Positions 1-12,000 of a stretch of 64,000 nucleotides of DNA are shown piece after piece; positions within the stretch are counted from its first letter, which is position 1; every line of letters starts with the position of its first letter. The stretch is taken from the NCBI GenBank assembly GCA_036874045.1, contig CM072337.1, positions 1,302,001 through 1,366,000 on the forward strand. Direction: 5' to 3'. The stretch is from Cymodocea nodosa (Eukaryota; Streptophyta; Magnoliopsida; Alismatales; Cymodoceaceae). Under the pieces are notes generated by a model. It saw nothing but the letters and a program-made list of their open reading frames with translations, ran no database searches and had not been told where the DNA came from. A program made the translations under genes and the position numbers.

Positions 1-508
1 TTTTATTATGTGATTTGCGGATGGTTTTAACATGTGACTTGTGGGATTTGAGCTCGAACTTGCACATATTAAGTTTCTAAATTTTGTTTTCATTAGGTGT
101 ATATTACGTTGTTTAATTTTTGCTTTTCATTTTGACTGTGGTTTTGTAAGTGGCTCTGCATAAATTTTTAGGTGTGGGAAGATGTATTCTTTATGACTCT
201 GTGTGTGTTTGTGTGTGTAAAATACATATGTGTTTGAATCAATATGTATATTTGTATGTAGATATGTTTATAGACGCACACCTATACATACACATGCAGA
301 AATACTTGCATACTCATATACATATTTATACACAAGTGCACACATTCTCTTTATCAAAATCCAGTCTCTCTCTTACATGAAAGAAGAAAACATAGATTTT
401 AAAAATACACTGCTTGAAAGAAGATATTTAGAAAACTATATTGAGAACTCTGAAATTACCTCATTTTCTCTGGGTATATCATGCACGATGGTATCTACTT
501 TACTGCAG
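1..508 (+). other. 3' part of an intron of the upstream gene
   Basis: This stretch precedes a clear acceptor (TTTACTGCAG, ending at 508). It is AT-rich, has TG/CA-rich simple sequence around 200-345, and has no open frame that joins the exon at 509. I see no exon in it, so the rest of the gene lies outside the window. Confidence 0.5.
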
Positions 509-657
509 GTTCTTCATCTATCACCGTGCAAGATGGCAATACAGGAGTTGCTTATAAGGTAGGCAGTCATAATCTCTCTTCAGGCTCTCGGTTGCATATT
601 GAAGGTGCAGTGCTATTATTTTTGTTGTCTTCGATGTTGCATTATTTTGTACGTTAA
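509..657 (+). CDS. Last exon of an unidentified, probably GPI-anchored protein (5' end outside window)
   Basis: After a good acceptor the frame starting at 511 reads 48 residues to a TAA at 655-657. The first two bases (509-510) complete a codon split by the intron. The peptide has a Ser/Gly-rich stretch (NLSSGS near residues 21-26) and then a hydrophobic tail, GAVLLFLLSSMLHYFV, ending in Arg. A small-residue site followed by a short C-terminal hydrophobic segment is typical of the GPI-attachment signal of plant cell-surface proteins; that role is inferred. I do not recognise the family. A canonical AATAAA lies at 850-855, about 190 bases past the stop, a plausible 3' UTR. A chance open frame is possible, but acceptor, frame, tail and poly(A) signal agree. 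Confidence 0.5.
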
Positions 658-2690
658 ATGATTGCTGTAAAATTGTAATCTCCCCATATTTCTTTTCATT
701 CTTGGGTCGATTCTTGTTGTAAATGGCAAAATGATCATATGGGGCACAACGTGGGTTGGAGCATAAATACAAGTATTCTTACATAATGAGCACGAAGAAT
801 ATTTATACTCTCATATCCTCCATTCTTCAGGCATTTGTTTTCTGTAACCAATAAAGAAAGGATCATTGTATCGAGGATACGACCTTGTAATTTTTGCAAG
901 TATATTGTGAGAAAGAAACCTTGTAATGTGTTGATTATTCTCAATTATCTGTCGATTGGCCATGTCAGAACTGCCTGGAATATGTTGAGTCTAACATGAC
1001 ATCCGATATTTTGTTGTCATTTGTCGAAGCCAATCTAACTTGGTGTTCTTGCTATCTTTTTCCAAAGATGATATTTACATTCTTGTGGCTAAATGCCATG
1101 TGCCTGTAATGTTGACACTGTACTTTTGTTGGAGAGCCTATGCTTGTTTGAAGTTAAGTGTAATGGTGGAGATTATGTTTTAGTAAACTTTTATCATGAC
1201 TTTTTTACTTCATGGGTCTGTTCAAGTGGGTCCGCAAGGATATTATTGGTGGATTGTTGGTGTTTTGGTTTCAGAAGACATGATGTTTTGGTATCCTTCA
1301 CCAGATGTTGTGTTATTACATGCATTTGTGGTACACAAACCCAAGGTTTCATTAGGATCCTCCACCATCACACTTGGGCTCATCAGGAGAAGAAATCACC
1401 ACAGCAAGAAAATGGATTGTTTACCATCAGGTGATTGGCTGATTACAACTTCAAGGGTTTGGACTTGGCTGATTGATTCGAATTGATGTTTCTAAAATAA
1501 AACAAAAGCATTTTACTTCTCTAGATTTCTCTTTTAAATAAATAAAATTTTAGTGTTCCTGAATGAGTTGCTATGAATATATGTATAATACATATATAGA
1601 TACCATAATCTTATTTTTGGAAAGTCTTAATTTAATCTCTTGACTAATCTTTAATTCACTTATTTTAAATCTCTAATCAAATCTTTAATCACTTAATTAA
1701 ATATTTATTCTTCAATTTAAACTCTAATAGCTTAATTTAATCTGAAAAATGAATTCCTGTAAGGTTAGAAAATTCAAAAAACTTTGCCTTTTAGAAAAGT
1801 TGTTTTCAAATTTTCTAAATACACAAACACTAGCAAAATCTAAATATATTTTTTTTCTCAGAATTTTCCTTCTTCCATTTTTCAATAATACAATTACTTT
1901 CCAAGTTCACTTTGTTATGGTCTGCTATGATGAGCTAACTTAAATAGAGAAAATGGGTAAGTGGATTTGGCTCTAAAAACTTTAAATTTAATCTAATTCA
2001 ACAATATAATCCAGAAAAGTTTAACGTTGCTATTAACATTCACAATTGAAAAACGTTACATGTGTTTATTCTACAATTTAAATGATGAAAACTGTATTTA
2101 AATAAATATTTTACAAAAAAAGTATTCATTTCAGATGTAATATAATGTTGATAAATTTTAAACTAATATATCTAATTTATTAGATAAAATACTTCGATAT
2201 TTTCTACAGTAAAAACCTATAACCTTGCTTGATGATTATTATTAAAAAATCCCATCATGCTGTTGGTATTGGTATTAATTTTTCATTATTTTTTTATTTT
2301 ATATACAAATACGTATATTTCAAATTTTATTATTTTTTATTTTATACATAAACATTGATTTTTTACTAATTTTCTATTACTTTATGTTATTTTACTTTTT
2401 ATTATTTTCTGTGATATTCTATTTTTTTTTTTTCATAAATTTTTTTAGTGTACAAACCACTCGTGAGAGTAAAATAAATAATTTATTTTTTTGAATATTA
2501 TGTATGAACGTAAGGTCCATGTGCAACGACAACTGACAGTAAAAAATAATTATCAGAGATTAAAAGATATTAAAAATATTATAAAAAATAATATATTATC
2601 GGAAATTATTTATTATATCTGTGACAAGTTTGACTTTTTATTTATTTTGCTTTTATTGGTGTAACCGGAAGGGCAGGTGACGTGCCCAGT
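658..2690. other. Intergenic region with 3' UTR and a decayed MITE
   Basis: The first ~200 bases are probably the 3' UTR of the upstream gene (AATAAA at 850-855). The remainder is AT-rich and has no supported gene. Positions about 1990-2190 resemble the stem-loop MITE at 45845-46026, sharing the block around TGTTGATAAATTTTAAACTA. Confidence 0.45.
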
Positions 2691-3067
2691 CTGTCATGAC
2701 AATTGCCCCAACTTGGGCTTCGTTACTAAGAAGGCGCCTCAGCCCTACACTCGTTGGTGGCGGATCCCAAACTACCACCACCACCACACCCGGCGGCGGC
2801 GGCGGCGGAGGCACCGACCACCTATCCTCCCTTTGGGTCGTCCGAGGTAAAACAATGCACGTCCCTCTCCCGAAGTCATTGTGCCTGTGAGTCGCGGAGT
2901 GTCGCGAGCTTTATCCACGTAGATCTTCCCCCTACAATGTTTATGTGTCGTTGTTCGCAACTCCGAGGGGATGATGTTGATGTTGTCTGATCTGGTTTCT
3001 GTGTTTTTTTTTTTTGGTGTGGCGCGGGGGGGGGGGGGGGTGATTTTTTGAAGCGTTGCTGACGAGT
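2690..3067 (+). promoter_or_regulatory. GC-rich promoter/5' leader of the prolyl-tRNA synthetase gene
   Basis: Base composition changes sharply from AT-rich to GC-rich here. The segment has a CGG/CCG trinucleotide run (about 2791-2808), a T-tract (3005-3015) and an uninterrupted run of 15 G at 3026-3040, only 28 bases before the ATG at 3068. I see no dependable TATA box. Short open frames on both strands are low-complexity (poly-Gly, poly-Trp) and are not counted as genes. Confidence 0.5.
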
Positions 3068-6000
3068 ATGGCTGGAAAGGATGCGGCTGGTGCGCAGGCC
3101 AAGATGGGTGAGGATGCTTTTTTTCTTTTTCTTTTTTCACTCTCTTCTTCTTCGGATTTCTGGAGAAGGATTGATGGTGTATGTTTCATTTGCGTTTATC
3201 TTGAGCTGTTGGTTGGGAGTTCGAAAGCTGAATTGTTTTTCTTTTGCTTACTGAAGGGAAGAAGAAGGAGGTGAAGAAGGAGACGGGGCTCGGGTTGACC
3301 TACAAGAAAAATGAGAATTTTGGAGAATGGTACTCCGAGGTATGTGAGCGTAAAGGACTGTGAAAGGACGGAGTTTCGTCTTTTATGTCTTCATGGCGTC
3401 GTATTTTCAGCATTTATTTACTTTATTTGTAACAAGATTTTTTTGTAAGGACAGATAGCTTCTTTCTGTAGGTTGTTGTTAGCAGTGAAATGATCGAGTA
3501 CTATGACATATCTGGTTGCTACATCCTCAGGCCCTGGGCCATGGCTATATGGGAAATTATGCAAGTAAGTGCTTCTTCTTGCAAATTGTTCTGTTGGTTT
3601 TTTTGGGTATTTCTTCTGGGTCATCATTCACGAATGATGCTCTATTGGTTCTCATAAAAGTCTTTAGTGTTCCTTTTTTGCTTTTGGTTATCGAATGGCT
3701 ATAGCTCATTACTCAATCCCATTATAATGCCCAGCTAACATGGACTTAATGCATGATAAAAAGCACTGGTTTTGGGTGGAAAATATAAATCAAAAGTGAG
3801 TGCAGGTTAATGTTTTCTAAGGTTTCGATCATTCTCAAGCATGAGAGTGGTGTTATTTCCATTTCATAACATCAAGGAACTGAAATCAATTGAATCAGTC
3901 TACTTATCTAAAAACATTAAAGTGTGGCCACCGGTATATATGTTTGGAGCATCAGAAACAAAACTAGAAGGTGTGCCAACTTACAGAAGCAGCATGGGTT
4001 TACCATCCTTTAACACAAAATGTAAGTTTCACATGGAGACCACTTTTTTGGGACTAGTATTTGAATGAGTGAAGTCATGTGATAAAATTATGGGAAAAGG
4101 TAATTGAGCAAAGATTAAGATATGTAATTAAAATCACAGAAAACCAAGATTGAGGTTAAAAAGGATTTTATTTAAAAGTGAGTAGGAGTTGCTTCTATTC
4201 AAGATAAGAAAAAATTGGCTTAAGTGGTTTGGTTATATTCTTAATAGACCAAGGAATGCACTCATTAGGAGTGAAAAATTAATTAGTATAGAAGAAATTT
4301 AATAAAATAGAGGTAGGCTTAAAACTACTTGACTAGGAATTATAAAAAAAGATTTAAATTTATGTAATTTAATCGAAAATTTGACCATAGATAAAAAAAT
4401 ACATGGAAGAAAAGGATTCATTTGGCTTACCCCACGTAGTGGAATTATAGCTCAAATTGTTGTTATATTTAAATGATTGAATGTGAAGAAAAGAAGTTCC
4501 AATTTAATTTTACATCATCTTAGGTGCCTTTGTTCTGCCCTTCATTAACCATCAAAAGATAGGTTTTTGATTAATAGGCAAAGAACATCCAACAAAAGGA
4601 TTCCTAGAAAGAATAGAATTGCATAACAGTCATATGCTTCACAAGTATACGGTTAAACATGCAAATGTGATTTCAATTTTGCTATTGCTTGATATGTGAT
4701 TATAAGTATGCTTAACTGGCCAATACAGTTGGTTCACATGTTGTCATTTTTCCTAAATATATGCTGTCTCATAACATGGGATGGTGAGAAGATTGGGCTG
4801 ATTTACCAACTGTATATGCTGAAATATGTACATATTTTAAGTACTTTACAGCATTGTAATAAACAGAATCAGACATTACATGGATCGAAAAAAAAATCTA
4901 CAAAAATAGTTGTTTAAATGGCCGTTTTGAAAAAACGGTATAAATTAGAAATAAGTTTATAAAATACCTGCAAATGTTAAATACATTTAAAAATATACAA
5001 ATATTACTTGTACGATGCATATTATATGGTATTATCTCTAATGTAGGTCATTGATTTGCTAAAACAAAAGTATGAATACAACACAAATGAAAATTATCTT
5101 AATATTTTCAGGAATGTTAAAATCACAATTCATTCTACAGATAAAAAAAAATCAGCATAAGTTAAGTATATAACATTCACCGATTGACTCCTTAAAATGT
5201 TAGATTATCATCAAAAGATACTGTTTAAATATTCATTCTAAAATTTTGTGTAATCAATTAAGAAAAATAAATACATAAAATTTAATCATGGTTTAAAACA
5301 ACAAAGCAAGTAAAATCAATAAACTAAAACCTGAGCTTGGTTTAAAATAAGTAAAAAACACTGCATCAGCATAAGTTTGTAAAATAAAAGTTGTAGTAAA
5401 GTTGAAAAAAAAAGCTGAATAGAAGAAGACTAGGGATGCAAATGTTGTAGGACTAGAGTAGCCTTTTCCACTAGAGGAAGCTAATGGCAAAGCCAGAGGA
5501 ACAATTGACATGAAGATGTGGATAAATGAATCACGAACCACAGAAGACTCAACATGCACGAGTCACAAATGAATCATGAACCACAGACCCTAATTTTAAT
5601 CAGATTCCTGGATCCACATTTTTGATTTGAATCCAATTAAAGCTAATCAATAAATGGCTGTGTAAGTATTGAAAAAAAAGGTCTGTATAAATGTAAAATA
5701 TGCATTTATATGAATGCTTTAAATTCATCCATCTAAGCAGCTGTTTTATGAGAAAAAATGTTTTAGATATGAAACCATTTAAACAGCATTTAAATGATTG
5801 TTTAATCCATTTTTCACAACACTGCTTTACAGTTATGACTAATATACTGCTTAAAAAAGTTATGGTCATTATACTTCCTATTTATTAGTATTGGCTCTGC
5901 CTCAATCTATTGCTGGTCTTCTTTATCATTGCTTAAAAATCAGGACTTCCTTATCTAAAATTGGAGCCTTGGAGGAGTGCTAGATTAATGATTTTCTTGA

Positions 6001-9000
6001 CTTTACTTGATACATTGACATGCATAATAAATGAATCTTGTTCCTGATTTTAGTGTCCTTTCATGCAGGCATTTTTTGATGCTGAAATCAAAAAAATGAA
6101 AGTTAAGAATGCATACTTTCCTTTATTTGTATCCGATGCTGTGTTGCAAAAGGAAAAAGATCATATTGAGGGATTTGCTCCAGAGGTATCGTAGTGGTAG
6201 TTGTAGTAGGCAACCTTGTGTATGATCTGATATTCACTTGTTGTTTCATCATGGTTTCATTACCACAATGTTTCCATTTTCCATCCATAGAACATCTTCC
6301 TCAATACTTCTATATGTAGTAAAAAATGGAAAATGGACATTCTATAGATTGAATTTTTTTTTTTTAAAATGGGAGTTTAAATGGGTGTTTTTTGAAAAAT
6401 GTCATAAATAAAAATGAATAACTATAAATATATTTACAAATATCTGAGTATTACAATCATCAAACAATTGAATAAAATCAATTATAATCATATTGCATCT
6501 TCTACCATTTCAAAAACATACTTTTTTATGTGTAATTGCCACTTAAGAATAAATACTTAAATTCAAAACATAAATAAATATATGAAAATACAATTAAAGT
6601 TATAAATAACAAAATAATGGAATTATATCAATGAAAAGTACTCAAGAGATAAAATATATAGAATAAAAAGGTCATTTAAATGACCAAAAATGGAGAAATG
6701 GCCATTTAAACAGAAAAAAAAAACCAATTTTCCAAAATATTCTGTACTTTTTTCCGAAAAATGAAACTTATTGAATTGAAAACATTAAAATTGGTGTTTT
6801 TTCCATTTTTTACAACAATGATACTTCATTTACATGCTTGTTAGCTTTATTATGCATACACAGTTTCCTGGGCCCCTTTGCTAGTCCTCCCTTCAATAGT
6901 ATTTTTCTATTATTTCTTAGGTTGCTTGGGTTACTAAGTCGGGGAAAACAGATCTGGAAATTCCGATTGCTATCCGTCCAACCAGTGAGACAGTGATGTA
7001 TCCATATTTTTCAAAATGGATAAGGGGACATCGAGACTTGCCATTGAAGCTTAACCAATGGTGCAATGTAGTGAGATGGGAATTCAGTAATCCTACACCT
7101 TTTATTAGGTATTTCATCTGAATATCTTACATGCCAATCTGTTCAATTAAATCTTGAGTAAGAAACATTCACTTTGTAACTGTAATAGTATAATGCAATG
7201 TTATTGTATTTGCATGAATTATAGTAGGCCCTATAGAGTATGGACACTTTCTTTGTCTTGCCGTGTGGAAAAGTAACTTGTGTTCATAATCATTACAGCA
7301 TGATTAAAACTCTGTCAATTAAACCTGGATATAATAAGGATATGGTGTGTATTTTGTAATATTTGCGTCTGCATTCTGCACCTTGCAGGAGTCGAGAATT
7401 TCTGTGGCAAGAGGGGCACACAGCTTTTGCAACACAAGATGAAGCAGACAAGGAGGTAATGCTAATGAATTTTCATTTTTGCTTGACTCCCTTGCCCTGG
7501 CTGTTAATCTGGTGTATACAATGAACATCTATCATCTGCAGACCTCTGGACTGCAAATTACTTCTGCCACTATTTTGTCCTTTTAACTATTCTGTGTTGA
7601 TAGACAGATGATCTTTGTTTTGTGATGCACATACAACTTTGATTGTTTAAATTGAACTCAATTAAGCTTAGCACAACTTCAACAATGGGAAGCATCCATC
7701 TATATTCTTTTGAATTATTTTTGGTCATCAACCATTGATTTTTTTAGAAAAAAAGTATGCTTTTTCTAGTTTTGGCGACTGGAAGGTCTGTCAGAGTGAT
7801 TGAAAGAGCTGCCAGAGATGCAGAAAGTGGTGGAAGATGCTGCCTGACTGCTGGAGCATGCTAGAGCTTCTGGATTATGTCACCAAGGCCGCTAGAAGTG
7901 ATGGAGCATCCTTCTGGGGTTTCCAGAATGGTGTGCTAGGATTAGCAGAGCTGTTTGAGGTGGTGGACATCACTACCAAGGCCGCTAGAAGTGATGGAGC
8001 ATCCTTCTGGGGTTTCCAGAATGGTGTGCTAGGATTAGCAGAGCTGTTTGAGGTGGTGGACATCACCGGCAGCAGCTTCTGGAAGTAGCAGCCCTTCCAT
8101 TTTCTCTAGTGCTTTTTTCTTCTAGTTTTTTCTCTCTAGTGTTTTCAAGGAAAACTTTGTAAACCCTAAACACTACATGGATCTCTGTTGGAACCATAAT
8201 CGGAACTAGCAAAGATTTGCTTAAGCCATAAGGCAGTAAATGCCTATTGGCTTATCACAACTAGATGCCTAGGCAGTGGCACCTGCCCTAATGAATATTC
8301 TTTCACAAGATAAATTTTCTTGGACCAACATTGACACCTTTAAAAGTTCAAATTCAGAAGGTTATCTTTATTATATATATATCTTGGTATTGCATGTTCT
8401 TCAACCATTCCTTTAACTTCCTCTAAATCAAGCATTGAAGACTTAACCTCCTCCATGATTCACTCATCTGTGATGTACTGACATCGATAGAGTTAAAATC
8501 AATTGATTCAAATCAATTTGCTTGTTTTCATTCCTAAAAGAAAAATCAAACATAAGAACTAAGAGTGTTCTAAAAATAATCAAAATCCAGACGTATATTA
8601 CCATCTTAATGCCCTATTTGTGCACATTTCTTATTGAGAAATGAAATAGTAGGAAATGGTGAAAATAGTAGGAAATAGAGATGACAGAAAATACAATCCT
8701 GTTTGTATACTATAGGAAATAATGGAAAATCAAAAAATAGGGTATTTATGTAGTTACAGAAAATAACAAAAAAATTAAAAGTTAATAAATTTTTTAAAAT
8801 TAAATAATAAAGTAGAAAAATAAATTAAAAAAATTATTATATTTGAAAAGTAATATTTAAAAAATCAGATCAGGCTAGGCTACCATATCTTGAAAAATTG
8901 GCCCATAGACTAGCTTGCGAGCCAGCCTATAGGTTGGGCAAGCGATCATTCATAACATTCATGAATGTTATTTTAACATTCATTTTTTACGAATGTTTAT

Positions 9001-12000
9001 TTTAAAATAATATTTGATTTTTACGAATGTTATTAAACATTTTGAAGTTGGTTTAACAATAGGATTGTAGGAAAAAAAAAGAGAAGAGAAGGGAGAGAGG
9101 AAGGGTGATGGAAAACTTTGGTCGGATCGAAGGTTTAAAAAAAAGTTAAAAAAAAAAAACTTCAGTCAAACCGAAACTTAAAACAAAAGTTTAAAAAAAA
9201 TTAAAAAACTTAGTCAGATTGAAGATTGCTTTGGTCCTAGCGAAGGTTTAAAAAAAAGTTTAAAAACTTTAGTTAGGTTGAATGTTTTAAAAAAAATAAA
9301 AAACTTCGATCGGATCGAAATTATACTTTGGTTCAATTGAAGCTTAAAACAAAAGTTTTTAAAAAAATAAAAAACTTTAGTTGGACCAAGGTTCAAAAAA
9401 AAAGTGGGGCCTATAGTTTGAATGGGCTAATACTTTTTGGATTGGATTGGTTTAACCTAACCCATTGACATCTCTATAGTATACATTAAAATTTCATTAA
9501 ATACAGATGTAACATGTGAAATAACATATTTGTAATTAACATAAATAATATCGTTTATTGCAATCTAAATTTTTTCAAAAATAAACAACATACTACATGA
9601 AAATATTATATTACATACTACATATTATCTTTTTATCACATAGAGAATACAATTTATTCACACATTTCGTCAATTATTCTTTTTTTTATTCAATACTCAT
9701 TTCACTAGTACAACACATTCTTTCTTCTTCCATAGTGGCAAAATTTTTATTAGAATCATTAATATTGATTTCAACTAATTTATCTGCAAGATCTTTAAAT
9801 AAATATTATCATTTAATGTTATTTATTTAATGTATTATTTATGTTGTATTTAAATATGTTAACGTATTATTTAATATTATTAAGTTGTGTTGGAATTAAC
9901 GTTATTTATTTAATGTATTATTAAGTTGTATATATTTATGTATTATTTATTCTTATAATGTTAACGTTATTATACTTTAATGTATTATAATCTAATATCA
10001 TTCTTCAATGTTATTTTTTATTTTAATCTATTATAATTATAATACATTATTATTTATTTATTATTAGAATCATACTTCTTGATATTATGTTAACATTATT
10101 ATTTATTTTAATATATTATAATTATAATATATATATATATATTATATTTTAATTTATTATAATTATATATTATTTATTATACAAGTTAGTATCATTTTCT
10201 GTCATTTTCGAATGGATGAGCTAGGAAATAATGAGAAACAATTTCTTTAATACAAGAGGAAACAATGGAAAATCATTTCTCCTCCTTTCCATTGGTACAA
10301 ACATAAGAAATGGGGGAATTTTTTTTCCACCATTTCATTTCCTTTCATTCCTCTGTTGCATAAACCTCCCCTAAGTAATTATCAATGCTTAAGCTTTAAA
10401 TTGTAGTGAATGAAGACAAGAACAATAGATGCTTTAGAATATTCCTTTCTTGGAGTAAGTCCTCTTAAATAATCTCCAATTCCTTTCGCAACTTGAGGAT
10501 AAGTTTGACTAAAGATTTGCATGTCAATCCTTCAAAGGCTTGAACATTTATCTTCTCACATTTTCCATGATAGGCCTACAAAATGCAAGCAGACATTGTT
10601 TATTTATTTAATAATAATAATAATACAAGTAATCCAAGATTTTATGATTCAGGACTTAATTAAGATGATTATAAAAGCTTGATAAATTTTCATTTCAATT
10701 AGATAAGCATCAGTCTTTGATCAAAAGGTTTTAAACTTTGTCAATTTTTGTTAAATTTCAGCCATTGATTTTGTAATCTAAATATATTAATAAATATAAC
10801 TTAGATTAAGTTGAAAATTTAATATGTAGTAGATTACACCCTAAATTAACTAATTATGTAATTATATTTAAGTTTTAAAAAATTAATAATAATAAAATAA
10901 GCAGCACCTCTAGAGAAGTTATTTCAAAGTTCTTCTAGAAACACTCTTACCCTACCTCCTACAAGTTTCTAGTTGCCACAGTTGCATTACTAGTGACAAC
11001 TTGAACTACATTTTTTTCTTCGTTCATTTCCTTTAGGTCAAATATATTTTTTATTGTTTTGATTACATCACTTGCATCCATGATTTTCAAAAAACTAATT
11101 ACATTAGGAGAATAAAAAAAAATTCAACAAGATTTTTATTTCTCCTCTCAAGCTTTCAAACACAATTTTGCAAACTGTCTCATCTCAGTCATTCTGAAAT
11201 GGCCCAAAAAAGTGGCTTCAACTTTTGCTATGGATAACATATTCAAGCTTGCATGGAAGTAAAAATCACCCCTTAAAGTGTGAGTTTTTTGTAGATAATG
11301 TGTGTCATCAGAATACACTGCCGATTTATAGTGAAGAAGTTGATTGTCTTTTTTGACTTCTCTGAGCGGTTGGGCTTGGAGACAGATTTCTTCTGAGGTG
11401 ATTCAAATATAATCACCCATATCATCCCTTTCTTAAAAGGGATGCATTCTCATATCGGACATAAGATTCTTTTTGTTGGAGTATTTGGCTAGCCAGTTAC
11501 AAGGTTGATTTTGAGAGGATATTTTTTATGTGGTTGTCTTTGTTTACTATATTTGGGATGCCAACGCACTTCAAAATCAAATGGAGAATGTTTCTTTTCA
11601 TTTATTGTGATCCACTTATTTCTCTGAAAGATAAGGTCACAATGATTTTCCTCTTCCAAAAATCTACTTCTTGTATTTTGGTTGATACTCCTAACTAGAA
11701 TCCACCTTATCTTTGTATCTTAGATCTACTCTTGCAATTGCATCTATTGTAAGTTGCAAATACAGTGAATTAAGTGTATTAAAAATACTGCTTGTATCAT
11801 ATAACCATCTTGCACAGATCAACATTTTTTTCTTTTTTAGCATTTAGTGTACATTTGGTTGAAGGTTGGGTGCACAGTGTTGTTCGTGAAGTAAAATGAT
11901 GAGAAAATTTCTTTTTCTTTTCCTTCAATTGATTTATACCCTTTCAATGGACTACAATCATCCTTCCACCATCAATTATCTCAATTCCTCTTCTCATCAA

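Noticed and set aside
1093-1486. Plus-strand frames of 113 and 96 codons between the first two genes
   Set aside because: Cys/Phe-rich, unrecognised peptides; no exon signals or neighbouring exons fit.
2772-3189. Minus-strand frames upstream of ProRS with poly-Trp and Lys/Pro-rich peptides
   Set aside because: They are translations of CGG, T-tract and G-run simple sequence in the ProRS leader, with no domain or splice context.
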